This document shows, piece by piece, positions 43,439-51,872 of a DNA stretch of 64,000 nt. Below the pieces are notes generated by a model. It ran no database searches and was not told the DNA's origin. It saw nothing but the letters and a program-made list of their open reading frames with translations. The position numbers and the translations under genes are program-made. The DNA lies in the NCBI GenBank assembly GCA_963770535.1, contig CAVYPZ010000003.1:1984001-2048000 (forward strand), in the 5' to 3' direction. This DNA is from RYN-230 sp963770535. GTDB taxonomy: Bacteria; Actinomycetota; Actinomycetes; Streptosporangiales; Streptosporangiaceae. How positions within the stretch are numbered: position 1 is the stretch's first letter; each line of letters opens with the position of its first letter.

Positions 43439-44689
43439 TCAGCCCACCAGCCAGGGGGGCGTGGCCGGGTCGGGGCGGCATCCGCAGCTTTCACGGGGGA
43501 CCAGCCGGGTGGGAAGAATGATGTTGCGCGGGGCGTGCCCGGCGTCGTTGATCATGGAGTAGAGCACCTCGAAGGCGGTCGCGCCGAGTTCCTGGATGGG
43601 CTGGCGCACGGTGGTCAGCTGGGGGCGCAGGTGACGGGCGACCGGGATGTCGTCGAAGCCGGTCACCGCGACGTCCCCGGGCACGTCCAGCCCGTGCTGC
43701 ATGAGCGCGTACACGACCCCGAGCGCGGTCTGGTCGTTAGCGCAGGCGATGGCGCGCGGGAGCCTGCCGGCGCCATGGGCGAGCAGGAGGTCGATGACCC
43801 GGGCGCCGCCGGCCGCGCAGTAGTTCCCCTGCCACTGCGGCCCGTTGAGGAACGTGCCGCCCGCCGCGGCGACCTCCGCGCGGAACGCGGCCTGCCGGGC
43901 CAGGTTGTCCGGGCTGTCCGGGTGGCCGCCGAGGTAGGCCAGCGTGCGGTAGCCGTGGTCCCGGACCAGGTGCTGGGCCAGCTGCCGCATGCTGCCCTGG
44001 TTGTCGCCGCCGACGTTCGAGGTGGTCGGCGTGGCCAGGCCCGCGAGCGTCACCACCGGGACCTGCCGGGACAGCCGTTCCAGCTGCTCGGCGTCCAGCA
44101 CCTGGTCGTGCAGGATCAGGCCGTCACTCTTGCGGGCCAGCGCGAACACCCGGCGGGTGTGGTCGTGGTCGTCCACGTCCACCGAGCTGACCAGCAGGTT
44201 ATAGTCGCGATTCTGGGCCGCCAGCTCGATGCCCCGGTTGATCAGGTCCGGGAACTGGAGGCTCTCTTCCTCGTCCTGGAAGATGTCGTCCCCGAGCGGC
44301 TCGGTCGGCGGTGGCCGCCGGATGACCACCCCGATGATCTCCTTGAGCCGGGCGCTGAGCGCGCGCGCCGCCCCGTCCGGGATGAAGCCCAGCTCGGCGA
44401 CGGCCGCCAGGACCCGTTCCCGGGTCTCGGGCATGGGATTGCCCCGGCCGTTCAGCACCCGGGAAACCGAGGCGATCGATACCCCGGCGGCGCTGGCCAC
44501 GTCATAGATGGTCGCCGGGGGAACCGGGCCGCCGCGCCGTTCCAGCGGCCGGGCCGCCTGCCCGCGGGGGAGGCCGCCGCCCTGGTTGGCTCCGTTGCCG
44601 ATGGCGCGCGTTACGCCGCCGGGCGCGGCGGCATCACCCGCCGGGCCGGCCGCGCCGAAGCCGGCGCTGGCCGTATCGCGACTATCCAC
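43439..44689 (-). CDS. LacI family transcriptional repressor
   Basis: A 416-residue LacI protein. An unusual 60-residue Gly/Ala-rich N-terminal extension precedes the DNA-binding domain (ATIYDVASAAGVSIASVSRV and the hinge LNGRGNPMPETRERVLAAVA). The periplasmic-binding-like core includes DGLILHDQVLDAEQLERLS and VTGFDDIPVARHLRPQLTTV. AAGGAG lies 7 bases before the GTG start. It is the first gene of the operon with permeases, ATPases, binding protein and GH3. Two copies of the same operator lie upstream, so it probably represses the whole unit including itself. Confidence 0.93.
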   Translation of the reverse strand: MDSRDTASAGFGAAGPAGDAAAPGGVTRAIGNGANQGGGLPRGQAARPLERRGGPVPPATIYDVASAAGVSIASVSRVLNGRGNPMPETRERVLAAVAELGFIPDGAARALSARLKEIIGVVIRRPPPTEPLGDDIFQDEEESLQFPDLINRGIELAAQNRDYNLLVSSVDVDDHDHTRRVFALARKSDGLILHDQVLDAEQLERLSRQVPVVTLAGLATPTTSNVGGDNQGSMRQLAQHLVRDHGYRTLAYLGGHPDSPDNLARQAAFRAEVAAAGGTFLNGPQWQGNYCAAGGARVIDLLLAHGAGRLPRAIACANDQTALGVVYALMQHGLDVPGDVAVTGFDDIPVARHLRPQLTTVRQPIQELGATAFEVLYSMINDAGHAPRNIILPTRLVPRESCGCRPDPATPPWLVG

Positions 44690-44760
44690 CGGAGCGCTCC
44701 TTGCGGCCCAGGGCCCCCGCCAGCCCGGTTGACCGGGGTCTGGGCAGGGACAACTCAGCT

Positions 44761-44777
44761 CTTGGTAAGCGCTTACC
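44761..44777. promoter_or_regulatory. LacI-type operator, copy 1
   Basis: CTTGGTAAGCGCTTACC contains the perfect 14-bp palindrome GGTAAGCGCTTACC, with the central CG of LacI-family sites. It lies about 72 bases upstream of the repressor gene start. The identical 17-mer occurs inverted at 44830-44846. Confidence 0.85.
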
Positions 44778-44829
44778 CGGAACGCCTGAAGAAAGCGGCT
44801 GAGTCAAGAGCCGCTGACTTGGCCTGGCA

Positions 44830-44846
44830 GGTAAGCGCTTACCAAG
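44830..44846. promoter_or_regulatory. LacI-type operator, copy 2 (inverted)
   Basis: GGTAAGCGCTTACCAAG is the exact reverse complement of copy 1. The palindrome centres are 66 bases apart, so two dimers could bind with a short DNA loop or flank the promoter. Confidence 0.85.
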
Positions 44847-45283
44847 CGAGACAACCTGAGAGTAAGCCGCCCCCGTATCCGACTCAACCCCCCGGCTCCA
44901 CTGTTACGGGAACGTGACGGAACAGACATCTTGGGTTACGGTCAGCCGCCGGGCCCGCCCCGCCCGGGCCGCGCGCACGCGCGCAGCGGCGCGCGGTGCC
45001 GTCCGGGAGCAAAGTGACTGGTGGGGCCCGGTGCGGCCACGAGTCCGCCGCACCGCGGGCCCGCGCCCTCGCAGCCCTGCGCACTGCACCGATGCGAATC
45101 AGCACGCCGCGCATCCGCACCGGGGTCCCGCGCTGCGGGCCGGTGCGCGGCGGACCGTCCGCCCGGCGGGCCCGGGCTGCCTGCGCCGCCGGCCGGCGCG
45201 TGGCCGATCGTCCGCCCGGCCGCCCCCGGATGACGGCACTCCCGCCGGAGCCGTGTGGCTCACCTTTGCCAATGGCCGGCTGC

Positions 45284-45299
45284 GAAACAGTCACGAAAC
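45284..45299. promoter_or_regulatory. GlnR-like half-site pair, upstream
   Basis: GAAAC (45284-45288) and GAAAC (45295-45299) are spaced by six bases, the half-site spacing of actinomycete GlnR sites. They lie about 265 bases before the amt start. Weaker than the second cluster. Confidence 0.45.
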
Positions 45300-45335
45300 A
45301 CGATGTCCGGGGGGCCCGGGTCCGTTGTCCACGGC

Positions 45336-45362
45336 GTAACAGTTGGGAAACGTGAACGAAAC
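45336..45362. promoter_or_regulatory. GlnR-binding site candidate upstream of amt
   Basis: GTAAC (45336-45340), GAAAC (45347-45351) and GAAAC (45358-45362) follow one another with exactly six bases between each. This is the known GlnR pattern (GTnAC-n6-GAAAC repeats). Nitrogen control of amt by GlnR is established in Streptomyces and mycobacteria. It lies about 200 bases before the start. Confidence 0.72.
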
Positions 45363-45561
45363 CCGCTCATGGGAAACATGAAGCGTTCTAGACGGACACC
45401 GAAGTGGCCGGCCGGATTTAGCTAGCCCGGGGGATGCCCCCCGGATCACGCTGCGGTGATAGCGCGGGAGGGGTTTCAGCAGTCCGCCATGGCCTGACTG
45501 GGACCGCAACCGGAACCCCCCGGCAAGCACTTCCAGGGTAGCCCCATGGAGGCGGAGAGTA

Positions 45562-46983
45562 GTGGTTCCCTACGCAAGCTGGCTGTCATCTGGAGATAAC
45601 GCTTGGCAGATGACAGCCGCAACACTGGTCGGCCTCATGAGCATCCCTGCCCTGGCTGTCTTGTACGGCGGCCTGGTGCAGAAAAAATGGGCCGTGAACA
45701 CCATGATGATGGTGTTCTGCACGTTCTGCCTGGTCCTCATCACCTGGGCCTTGTGGGCGTACAAGATGGGTTTCGGTTCGCCATGGATCGGTGGCAGCCT
45801 CCACTTGCTGGGTAAGCCGGGGGCGTCACTGGGCACGGGGGCACTGGAAGGGCAGGGCAACATCCCCCTGCTGAGCGCGGGCATGCCGCATTTCCGGATC
45901 CCGCAGTCGTCGGTGTTCTACTTCCAGTTCGTGTTTGCGGCGATCACCCCGATCCTGTTCATCGGCAGCGTGCTCGGCCGGATCAAGTTCAGGGTCTGGC
46001 TGGTCTTCGTGCCGCTGTGGATCACGTTCGCCTACGCCGTCAACGCCTTCCTCCTGTGGGGCGGCGGCTTCTGGGCCGGCAAGGGCGCCCTGGACTTCTC
46101 CGGTGGTTACGTCATCCACCTCGCCGCAGGCGTGTCCGGCTTCGTGGCGGCCGCCGTCGTCGGGCCGCGGCTGAAGCGGGACCGCGAGCACGCGGTCCCG
46201 AACAACCTGATGTTCGTCGCCGTCGGCGCCGGCATCCTGTGGCTCGGCTGGAACGGCTTCAACGGCGGTGACCCGTACTTCGCGGGCTCCGACGCCGCCG
46301 CGGCCATCGTCAACACCAACCTGGCGACCGCGGTGGCCATGATGACCTGGATCATCATGGACATGATCGGCGGCCCGGAGAAGAAGCCGACGTTCCTCGG
46401 CGGCCTCAACGGCATGATCTGCGGCCTGGTCGGCATCACGCCGGCCGCAGGTTACGTGAACGGCCTGGGCGCGATCATCATCGGCCTGGTCTGCTCGGGC
46501 ATCGTCTGGTTCGCCTGGAACTACCTCAGCAAGGTCCCGCCGTTCAGCAAGGTCGACGACGCCCTGGGAGTCGTCTACACGCACGGCATCGCGGGCCTCT
46601 TCGGCGGGCTCCTGGTCGGCTTGCTGGCCGACCCGAAGATGATCGTGTACCTCGGCATCGGCAAGAACCCGGTCAGCATCTCGGGCAGCGGCCTGTTCTA
46701 CGGGCACGCGCACCAGCTGCTGGTCCAGCTGGGTGCCGCAGTCACGATCATCATCTGGGACGGGCTGGTCACGTTCGTCATCCTCAAGGTCATCGGCCTG
46801 TTCACGAAGCTGCGGATGTCCGACGAGGAACTGGAGATCGGCGACGTCGCGATCCACGGCGAGGAGGCGTACCCGTCGGAAGGCCTCGCCCTGTCGGGGG
46901 TGGGTGCTGCCCGGGCCGCCGAGCTGTCCGCGGAGAACAAGGTGTCCATGAAGGAGGAGGCGTCACCGCCTTCCGGGACCTGA
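45562..46983 (+). CDS. amt: Ammonium transporter (Amt/MEP family)
   Basis: A 473-residue ammonium channel with eleven predicted helices: LVGLMSIPALAVLYGGLVQK, the pore histidines in GGYVIHLAAGVSGF and YTHGIAGLFGG, and LGWNGFNGGDP. The C-terminal 50 residues are a cytoplasmic tail (MSDEELEIGDVAIHGEEAYP) that normally meets a PII protein. No glnB or glnD follows, unlike the usual amt-glnB-glnD operon. GTG start with GGAG four bases and GGAGG nine bases upstream. Likely induced by GlnR under nitrogen limitation. Confidence 0.95.
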   Translation: MVPYASWLSSGDNAWQMTAATLVGLMSIPALAVLYGGLVQKKWAVNTMMMVFCTFCLVLITWALWAYKMGFGSPWIGGSLHLLGKPGASLGTGALEGQGNIPLLSAGMPHFRIPQSSVFYFQFVFAAITPILFIGSVLGRIKFRVWLVFVPLWITFAYAVNAFLLWGGGFWAGKGALDFSGGYVIHLAAGVSGFVAAAVVGPRLKRDREHAVPNNLMFVAVGAGILWLGWNGFNGGDPYFAGSDAAAAIVNTNLATAVAMMTWIIMDMIGGPEKKPTFLGGLNGMICGLVGITPAAGYVNGLGAIIIGLVCSGIVWFAWNYLSKVPPFSKVDDALGVVYTHGIAGLFGGLLVGLLADPKMIVYLGIGKNPVSISGSGLFYGHAHQLLVQLGAAVTIIIWDGLVTFVILKVIGLFTKLRMSDEELEIGDVAIHGEEAYPSEGLALSGVGAARAAELSAENKVSMKEEASPPSGT

Positions 46984-47135
46984 CCCGCACGTCGCGCATG
47001 CCTCACCGGCAGCCCTCCCGCGAGCCCAGCGCCCGCGGGAGGGCCGCCGGCCTTCACGATCCCGCAACGAAATTCGCACTCCCGCGGGTGCCCTGCGGGT
47101 AGCGCGGCCACCCGGGCCGCCCACCGGCGGCGTTC

Positions 47136-47213
47136 TTACCCGCCGCCGGCGGGCGGGCCGACCCGCGCAGCGATCCCGTCGAGCAGGCAGTCCAGCCCGA
47201 GCTCTGCCTCGGC
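47136..47213 (-). pseudogene. Possible TetR-regulator C-terminal fragment
   Basis: On the minus strand the frame ends EAELGLDCLLDGIAARV then a Gly tail and TAA. This resembles the final helix of TetR proteins (FGLDRLLDGI). It overlaps the beginning of the permease fragment on the other strand, so only one of the two readings may be meaningful. Low support. Confidence 0.3.
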
Positions 47214-47525
47214 CTGGTGCTGCGCAGCCCCGAGGCGGCCCAGCAGCTCGGCTTCATCCTGTTCCTGCCGCTCACGTTCATCTCCAACGCGTTCGTGCCG
47301 ACCCAGGGGATGCCCGGCTGGCTGCAGGCCGTCGCCAACTGGAACCCGCTCAGCGCGCTGGCCGCGGCGTGCCGTCATCTGTTCGGGAACCCGGACCCGG
47401 CCGCCGCGGTGCAGGTCTGGCCGATGCAGCATCCCATCCTCACGGTGTTCCTGTGGTCCGCCGGGCTGCTGGCCGTGTTCGCCCCGCTGGCCGTCCACCT
47501 CTACCGCCGCAAGTCCCTCGCCTGA
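47195..47525 (+). pseudogene. ABC-2 type permease (DrrB-like), C-terminal fragment
   Basis: About 108 residues: LRSPEAAQQLGFILFLPLTF, ISNAFVPTQGMPGWLQAVAN, WNPLSALAAACRHLFGNP, and a last membrane helix ending VHLYRRKSLA. This is the conserved C-terminal third of drug-exporter ABC-2 permeases. The N-terminal part and any ATPase are missing; the sequence becomes unrelated left of about 47195. It is an orphan remnant between amt and the TPP-enzyme operon. Confidence 0.75.
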
Positions 47526-47557
47526 GCCGGGGCCACGACCCGGCCGGCGGGGGAGGA

Positions 47558-49204
47558 TCAGTGGCCGCGGAAGGCTTCTTCCAGCCACCAGGCGCCGCGG
47601 GCCGAGGTGACCTTGGCGTCGAGGAGCATGGGGCGTTCCCGGGGCCCGGCCAGCCAGTCCTGCACCGGCCCCAGGTCGGCCAGGCTGCGCACGGTGACCG
47701 CGTCGCAGCCGAAGCCGCGGCCGATCCCGGCCAGGTCGGCCGGGGGGAACCGGACCGTGTCCAGCGGGTGCCCGTCCGGCCCGAAGTGGTGCACCTCGGC
47801 CCCGTAGGCCTCGTCGTCGTAGACCACGATCAGCATGGGCAGGCTGAGCCGGACCGCGGTTTCCAGCTCACTCACGGCCATCAGCGCCCCGCCGTCGCCC
47901 AGCGCGGCCACCGTCAGCCGGTCCGGGCGGGCGATCGCGGCCCCGATGGCCGACGCCAGGCCGAGCCCGATGGACTGGTAGGCCTGGGTGAAGCAGAACG
48001 CGTCCGCGTCCGGCACGGCGAGATACATGCTCGGGTAGCCCATGAAGTTTCCCGAGTCCACGCTGACCGTGCGCTGGACCGGGAGCATGTCGTCCAGGGC
48101 GACGCTCAGCGTGCGCGGGTCGATCCGGCCGTCCCCCGTCTCGTCGGTGTACGGCACCGAGCGCCACCGGACCTCACGGGAGATCCGCTCGCGGACCTCC
48201 CCGGCGCGGTAGCCCAGCCCGCTGCCGAAGCGGTCACCCAGGGCGGCCAGCGCGGCGCGGGCCGTCTCCGCCACGTCGCCGAGCACCCCCAGCTGCACCG
48301 GCCGGTGCGCGCCGATCGCGGCCGCGTCGTCGTCCACCTGAATGACGGTGGTCTCCGGGCCGATCAGCGTGCCGTGCCGCATGGTCCACATGTTGAGCGA
48401 GCAGCCCCAGCCCACGATCAGGTCGGCCGCGCCGATCAGCTCCGCGGCCAGCGGGGAGGCGAAGCCGCCGCTCACGTCCAGGTCCCACGGGCTGCCGCGG
48501 AACAGGCCCCGGGCCGCGGCCGACGTGGCCAGCAGCGCGCCGCAGGCGTCGGCCAGCCGTTCCAGGTCCGGCCCGGCGCCCGCGACCCGGGCTCCGCGCC
48601 CGGCCACGAACACGGGCCGCTTGGCCAGGGCCAGCTGCCCGGCCAGGGCATCGGCCGCGTCCGCGGCGGGCGCGACGGGACCGAGCACCGGCCCGGCCGG
48701 CGGTGGCTGCCTGCCGCAGTCCCCGGCCTGCACGTCGAGGGGAAGGGCCAGGATCACCGTGCGGCGCTGCGCCGCCGCCATGTGGTAGGCCCGTGCGGTG
48801 TCGGCGGCGGCCGAGGCGGGGGAGTGCAGCCGCTCCGGGACGGCGCCCACCGCCGAGGCCAGGGCAGCCACGTCGATGCGGAAGTTGGACCGGACCGCCG
48901 CAGCCGCCACGTCCGCGGCGAGCACCAGCAGCGGCGTGCGGCTCTTGGCCGCCTCGGTGATGCCGGTCACCGCGTTGGTCAGCCCGGGGCCCTGGTGCAC
49001 GCTGAGCAGCCCGGTCCGGCCCGCGGTCCGGGCCCACCCGTCGGCCATGCACGCCGCGCCGCCCTCGTGCCGCGCCGCGACGTACCGCGCGCCCTGGCTG
49101 ATCAGGGCGTTGGTGACGTGGAAGTTGCCGCTGCCGACCACGCCGAACACGGTGTCCGCACCCAGCCCGGCCAGGGTCGCGGCGACGGCCTCAGTAACCC
49201 GCAT
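47558..49204 (-). CDS. Thiamine-pyrophosphate-dependent enzyme (acetolactate-synthase/benzoylformate-decarboxylase-like)
   Basis: A 548-residue three-domain TPP enzyme. The N-terminal PYR domain has YVAARHEGGAACMADG with the catalytic Glu, and HQGPGLTNAVTGITEAAKSR. The central domain binds a cofactor or is vestigial (IVGWGCSLNMWTMRHG, VIQVDDDAAAIGAHRP). The C-terminal PP domain has AALGDGGALMAVSELETAVR and VYDDEAYGAEVHHFGP, where the usual Asn is replaced by Asp. It lies four bases after a cyclase-family hydrolase. The reaction is a 2-oxoacid decarboxylation or carboligation; substrate unknown. Confidence 0.9.
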   Translation of the reverse strand: MRVTEAVAATLAGLGADTVFGVVGSGNFHVTNALISQGARYVAARHEGGAACMADGWARTAGRTGLLSVHQGPGLTNAVTGITEAAKSRTPLLVLAADVAAAAVRSNFRIDVAALASAVGAVPERLHSPASAAADTARAYHMAAAQRRTVILALPLDVQAGDCGRQPPPAGPVLGPVAPAADAADALAGQLALAKRPVFVAGRGARVAGAGPDLERLADACGALLATSAAARGLFRGSPWDLDVSGGFASPLAAELIGAADLIVGWGCSLNMWTMRHGTLIGPETTVIQVDDDAAAIGAHRPVQLGVLGDVAETARAALAALGDRFGSGLGYRAGEVRERISREVRWRSVPYTDETGDGRIDPRTLSVALDDMLPVQRTVSVDSGNFMGYPSMYLAVPDADAFCFTQAYQSIGLGLASAIGAAIARPDRLTVAALGDGGALMAVSELETAVRLSLPMLIVVYDDEAYGAEVHHFGPDGHPLDTVRFPPADLAGIGRGFGCDAVTVRSLADLGPVQDWLAGPRERPMLLDAKVTSARGAWWLEEAFRGH

Positions 49205-49208
49205 CGCG

Positions 49209-50010
49209 TCAGGCGCGCCCGGCCGGGCGGCCGGCGGTGCGCTCGGTGAGCGCGATGGCCCGGCACGGGCTGCCCGATCCGCCGGTGATCGGCAGCGGCC
49301 CCGCGATCACCACCGCCCCGCGGGGCGGCAGCAGGGCCAGGTTCTGCAGCTGGGTGAGCCCGTACTTGCCCGCGCCCAGCAAGCGACGCGTGGCAGGGAA
49401 ACGGCGGGTCGAAGGAGTGCGCCGCACCGGCGTCGGTGCCGACCGTCTCCACCCCCAGCCCGATGATCGACTCGCTGGCGGCCAGCCACTGCGCGCAGGC
49501 CACCGAGATGCCGGGGGTGTGCGGCCCGGTCTCGCTGGCGTTGAGGAACGCCTCCTGGCTGGCGGACCTGGCATCCCAGCCGGTCCGGTAGAGCAGCCAG
49601 CCCCCCTCGGGCAGCGGGCCGTGCTCGGCCTCCCACTGCCGGACGTGCTCGATCTCGAGCAGGAAGTCGGGATCGGCGGCGGCCTGGGCGGTGAAGTCCA
49701 GCACCGCGGCCGGGGCGATCAGCCGGTCCACCGGGACCTGGGCGACGTCCGCGCCGTCCTGGCCGGTCACCCAGTGCACCGGCGCGTCGAAGTGGGTGCC
49801 GGTGTGCTCGCCGGTGCTGATGTCGTTCCAGTACCAGGCGGGGCCCCGGTCGTCGTAGCGGCTGATCTCGCGCAGCGCGAACGTGGCCGTGTTGCCGAAC
49901 GGCTCGGGCAGCCGGATCACCGGGGTGGTGTCGTTGAGCGGCGCGGTCAGGTCGATGACCTGGATGCCGCCGTCCCTGATCGCGGTGGTCAGGTCAGTCA
50001 GCAGGGACAT
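49209..50010 (-). pseudogene. Cyclase family protein (kynurenine-formamidase-like), one frameshift
   Basis: A metal-dependent hydrolase of the cyclase family. The signature HTGTHFDAPVHW (about residues 70-81) holds the metal ligands, preceded by VIDLTAPLNDTTPVIRLPEP. The second site is near GLGVETVGTDAGAAHSFDPP. Near 49385 one extra base breaks the frame; the rest (LLGAGKYGLTQLQNLALLPP, VIAGPLPITGGSGSPCRAIA) continues in another frame to 49209. It is the first gene of a two-gene operon with the TPP enzyme. The pair may open and then decarboxylate a small acid or amide. Confidence 0.83.
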
Positions 50011-50086
50011 GCGGGGGGCTCCTGTCTCGGGGCTGGCGGGGACCGCGCTGCCGTTCTACACCAGTCATGGGCGGGCCCGGAGCTTC

Positions 50087-50118
50087 CCCGGTCATGTTAT
50101 AGTCATAACATGACCGGG
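50087..50118. promoter_or_regulatory. 32-bp palindrome over the antitoxin start, with leaderless promoter
   Basis: Perfect 14-base arms CCCGGTCATGTTAT (50087-50100) and ATAACATGACCGGG (50105-50118) surround AGTC. The right arm contains the start codon (50110-50112). A -10-like TATAGT lies at 50098-50103, exactly 6 bases before the ATG, and no ribosome site is visible, so the transcript is probably leaderless. The palindrome is the expected autoregulatory operator. Confidence 0.8.
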
Positions 50119-50431
50119 AAGAAGGCGGTGCTGAACGTGACCGTGGATGAGTCGCTCGCTAAGGACGTGCGGCGGGCGGCCAAGCTCGGGCACACCACGA
50201 TTTCCAGCGTGGTCGAGCGCGCCCTGCGGGAGAAGCTGTCGTGGGAACTCAAGCGCCTGGAGGGCATTCGCGCCATCGAGGCCTACTACGAGGAGCACGG
50301 CTACCCGACGCCGGAAGTGGTTGCTGAGGCTAAAGCGCGCGTAGACGAGGAGCACCGGCTGGCTGAGGAGGCCCGGGCGTACAACGCGGCCCACGGCAAC
50401 GTCCTTCCGCCGCGAAGACTGGGACCTCTGA
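50110..50431 (+). pseudogene. VapB-type ribbon-helix-helix antitoxin, one frameshift near the end
   Basis: It starts AVLNVTVDESLAKDVRRAAK and TTISSVVERALREKL, a ribbon-helix-helix DNA-binding domain. A helical part (EAYYEEHGYPTPEVVAEAKA and EEHRLAEEARAYNAAHG) follows, the toxin-binding tail. After about 50405 the natural ending REDWDL and TGA (50429-50431) lie in another frame, so one base is off. The TGA overlaps the toxin start (TGATG). The DNA palindrome covers its first codons. Confidence 0.82.
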
Positions 50432-50818
50432 TGGAACAGGTGCTCTACGACTGCGGGGCGCTCATCGCCATCGGCCGCAGTCACGACAGCGCCAAGGTCG
50501 AAGATCACCTGAGTGCGGCTCGGCCGCGGAGATCACATCATGGTGCCGGCGCCCGTGGCGGCACAGGTGATCCGCGATCCGAGTCGTCAGGCCCGGTTAA
50601 TGATCACTCTTCGGAGCTGCGACATCGTCCCTTTCGAGGGGAGTGACGCCCGACGGGTCGGACGGCTGCTGGCGCTATCCGGGACCTCGGACGTCGTGGA
50701 TGGCTTCGTCGCCGTCAAGGCGGCAGAGACCGGCGCTACCGTCATCACTTCGGATCCGAGCGACATCCGTCGTTTGCTGGGCACGCTGGGACTGCGCCTG
50801 CCGGTGCTGAAGCCGTGA
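50431..50818 (+). pseudogene. PIN domain toxin (VapC type), one frameshift
   Basis: It begins MEQVLYDCGALIAIGRSH, where Asp7 is the first acidic residue. Near 50515 the frame slips to GRGDHIMVPAPVAAQVIRDP, then ALSGTSDVVDGFVAVKAAET and VITSDPSDIRRLLGTLGL, with the later Asp residues of a PIN nuclease. Together about 128 residues, normal for VapC. It is coupled to the antitoxin (TGATG). The break may be an assembly error. Confidence 0.82.
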
Positions 50819-50821
50819 GGG

Positions 50822-51697
50822 TCAGAGGCTGGCGACGGCGGGGATGACCTCGCTGCCGATGACCTCCAGCGGGGTGACGTCCCAGACGTTGGCGCACCCG
50901 CCGATGGCGGCGCCGAAGCCCATCTCGGCCAGCCCGCCGAGCTGGTCCACGACCTGGGCCGCCTTCTCGCCCTTCCCGCCGACGTCGTAGACGAAGTAGA
51001 CGGTCTTCTCGATCTCGTCGTAGTCGCGGCCCACGGCCTCGCAGTGGCCGCGCAGCACGTCCAGCTTGCGGGCCAGGTCCGGGCCCGGGGAACAGGTTGC
51101 AGGCCTGGGCGTACTGGGCGACCAGGCGCAGCGTCTTCTTCTCGCCCGAGCCGCCGATGAGGATCGGCGGGTGCGGCCTGGGACAGCGGCAGCGGCGAGT
51201 TCAGCGGGCGCTCCAGCTGGTAGTGCCGCCCGCGGTAAGGGGCTCTCGTCGCCGCGGAACATCTGCAGGCAGATCTGCAGCGTCTCCTCCAGCCGCTCGA
51301 ACCGCTCGGCGAGCGGCGGGAAGCCGATGCCGAGCCCGCGGGACTCCTCCTCGTTCCAGGCCGCGCCGATGCCGAGCCAGGCCCGGCCGCCGGACAGCAC
51401 GTCCAGCGTGGTGATGATCTTCGCGAGGATGCCGGGGTTGCGGTAGGTCACGCCGGTGACCAGCGTCAGCAGCTTGGCCCGCGACGTGTTCGCGGCCAGG
51501 TAGCCGAGCGTCGTGTACGCCTCGAGCATCTCGTGGTCGGCAGGCCCGATCGCCTGGATCTGGAAGAAGTGGTCCATCACGGCCAGGAAGTCGAACCCGG
51601 CGTCGTCCGCGGTCCGGGCGACCGTGGCCAGGTTCGCCCCGAGGCGGCCCGGGCCGCCCGGGGTGGTGAAGTCTGGGATCTGCAGGCCGATCTTCAC
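50822..51697 (-). CDS. LLM class F420-dependent oxidoreductase, internally frameshifted
   Basis: A luciferase-like barrel enzyme: VKIGLQIPDFTTPGGPGRLG, FDFLAVMDHFFQIQAIG, YRNPGILAKIITTLDVLSGG and RAWLGIGAAWNEEESRGLGI, the classic LLM F420 motif. In the middle (about 51085-51240) three small indels put PILIGGSGEKKTLRLVAQYA in other frames. The net effect is zero, so the frame is open throughout but the residues between about 155 and 205 are scrambled as sequenced. The GTG at 51697 with GAGAGG upstream was chosen. Uses reduced F420; substrate unknown. Confidence 0.85.
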   Translation of the reverse strand: MKIGLQIPDFTTPGGPGRLGANLATVARTADDAGFDFLAVMDHFFQIQAIGPADHEMLEAYTTLGYLAANTSRAKLLTLVTGVTYRNPGILAKIITTLDVLSGGRAWLGIGAAWNEEESRGLGIGFPPLAERFERLEETLQICLQMFRGDESPLPRAALPAGAPAELAAAAVPGRTRRSSSAARARRRRCAWSPSTPRPATCSPGPDLARKLDVLRGHCEAVGRDYDEIEKTVYFVYDVGGKGEKAAQVVDQLGGLAEMGFGAAIGGCANVWDVTPLEVIGSEVIPAVASL

Positions 51698-51872
51698 GCG
51701 GGCGCCTCTCTTCGCGCGGCTGCTTCCAGGACCAGACTCTCTCACACCCGCGGCCCAGGCTCCGGCCGGGGCGCGGCGCCGGGGGCGCGGTGCCAGGCCA
51801 GGTGGCGCACCTCACCGGCCGGGCCAGGTGCTGGCGTACGGCAGCCCTGCGGCTATCGCGCAGAATGGGAGC

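Larger units (their letters stand above)
44847..45561. other. 715-bp intergenic region before amt
   Basis: The part 44950-45240 is extremely GC-rich, with no supported gene on either strand. From 45280 to 45380 come GlnR-like boxes, and a weaker GTTAC/GTGAC cluster lies at 44903-44922. The rest is unexplained. Confidence 0.5.

Noticed and set aside
44950..45240. Long open frames in the extreme GC-rich stretch upstream of amt
   Set aside because: All six frames are open because stop codons are rare here. The products are nearly only Arg, Ala, Pro and Gly.
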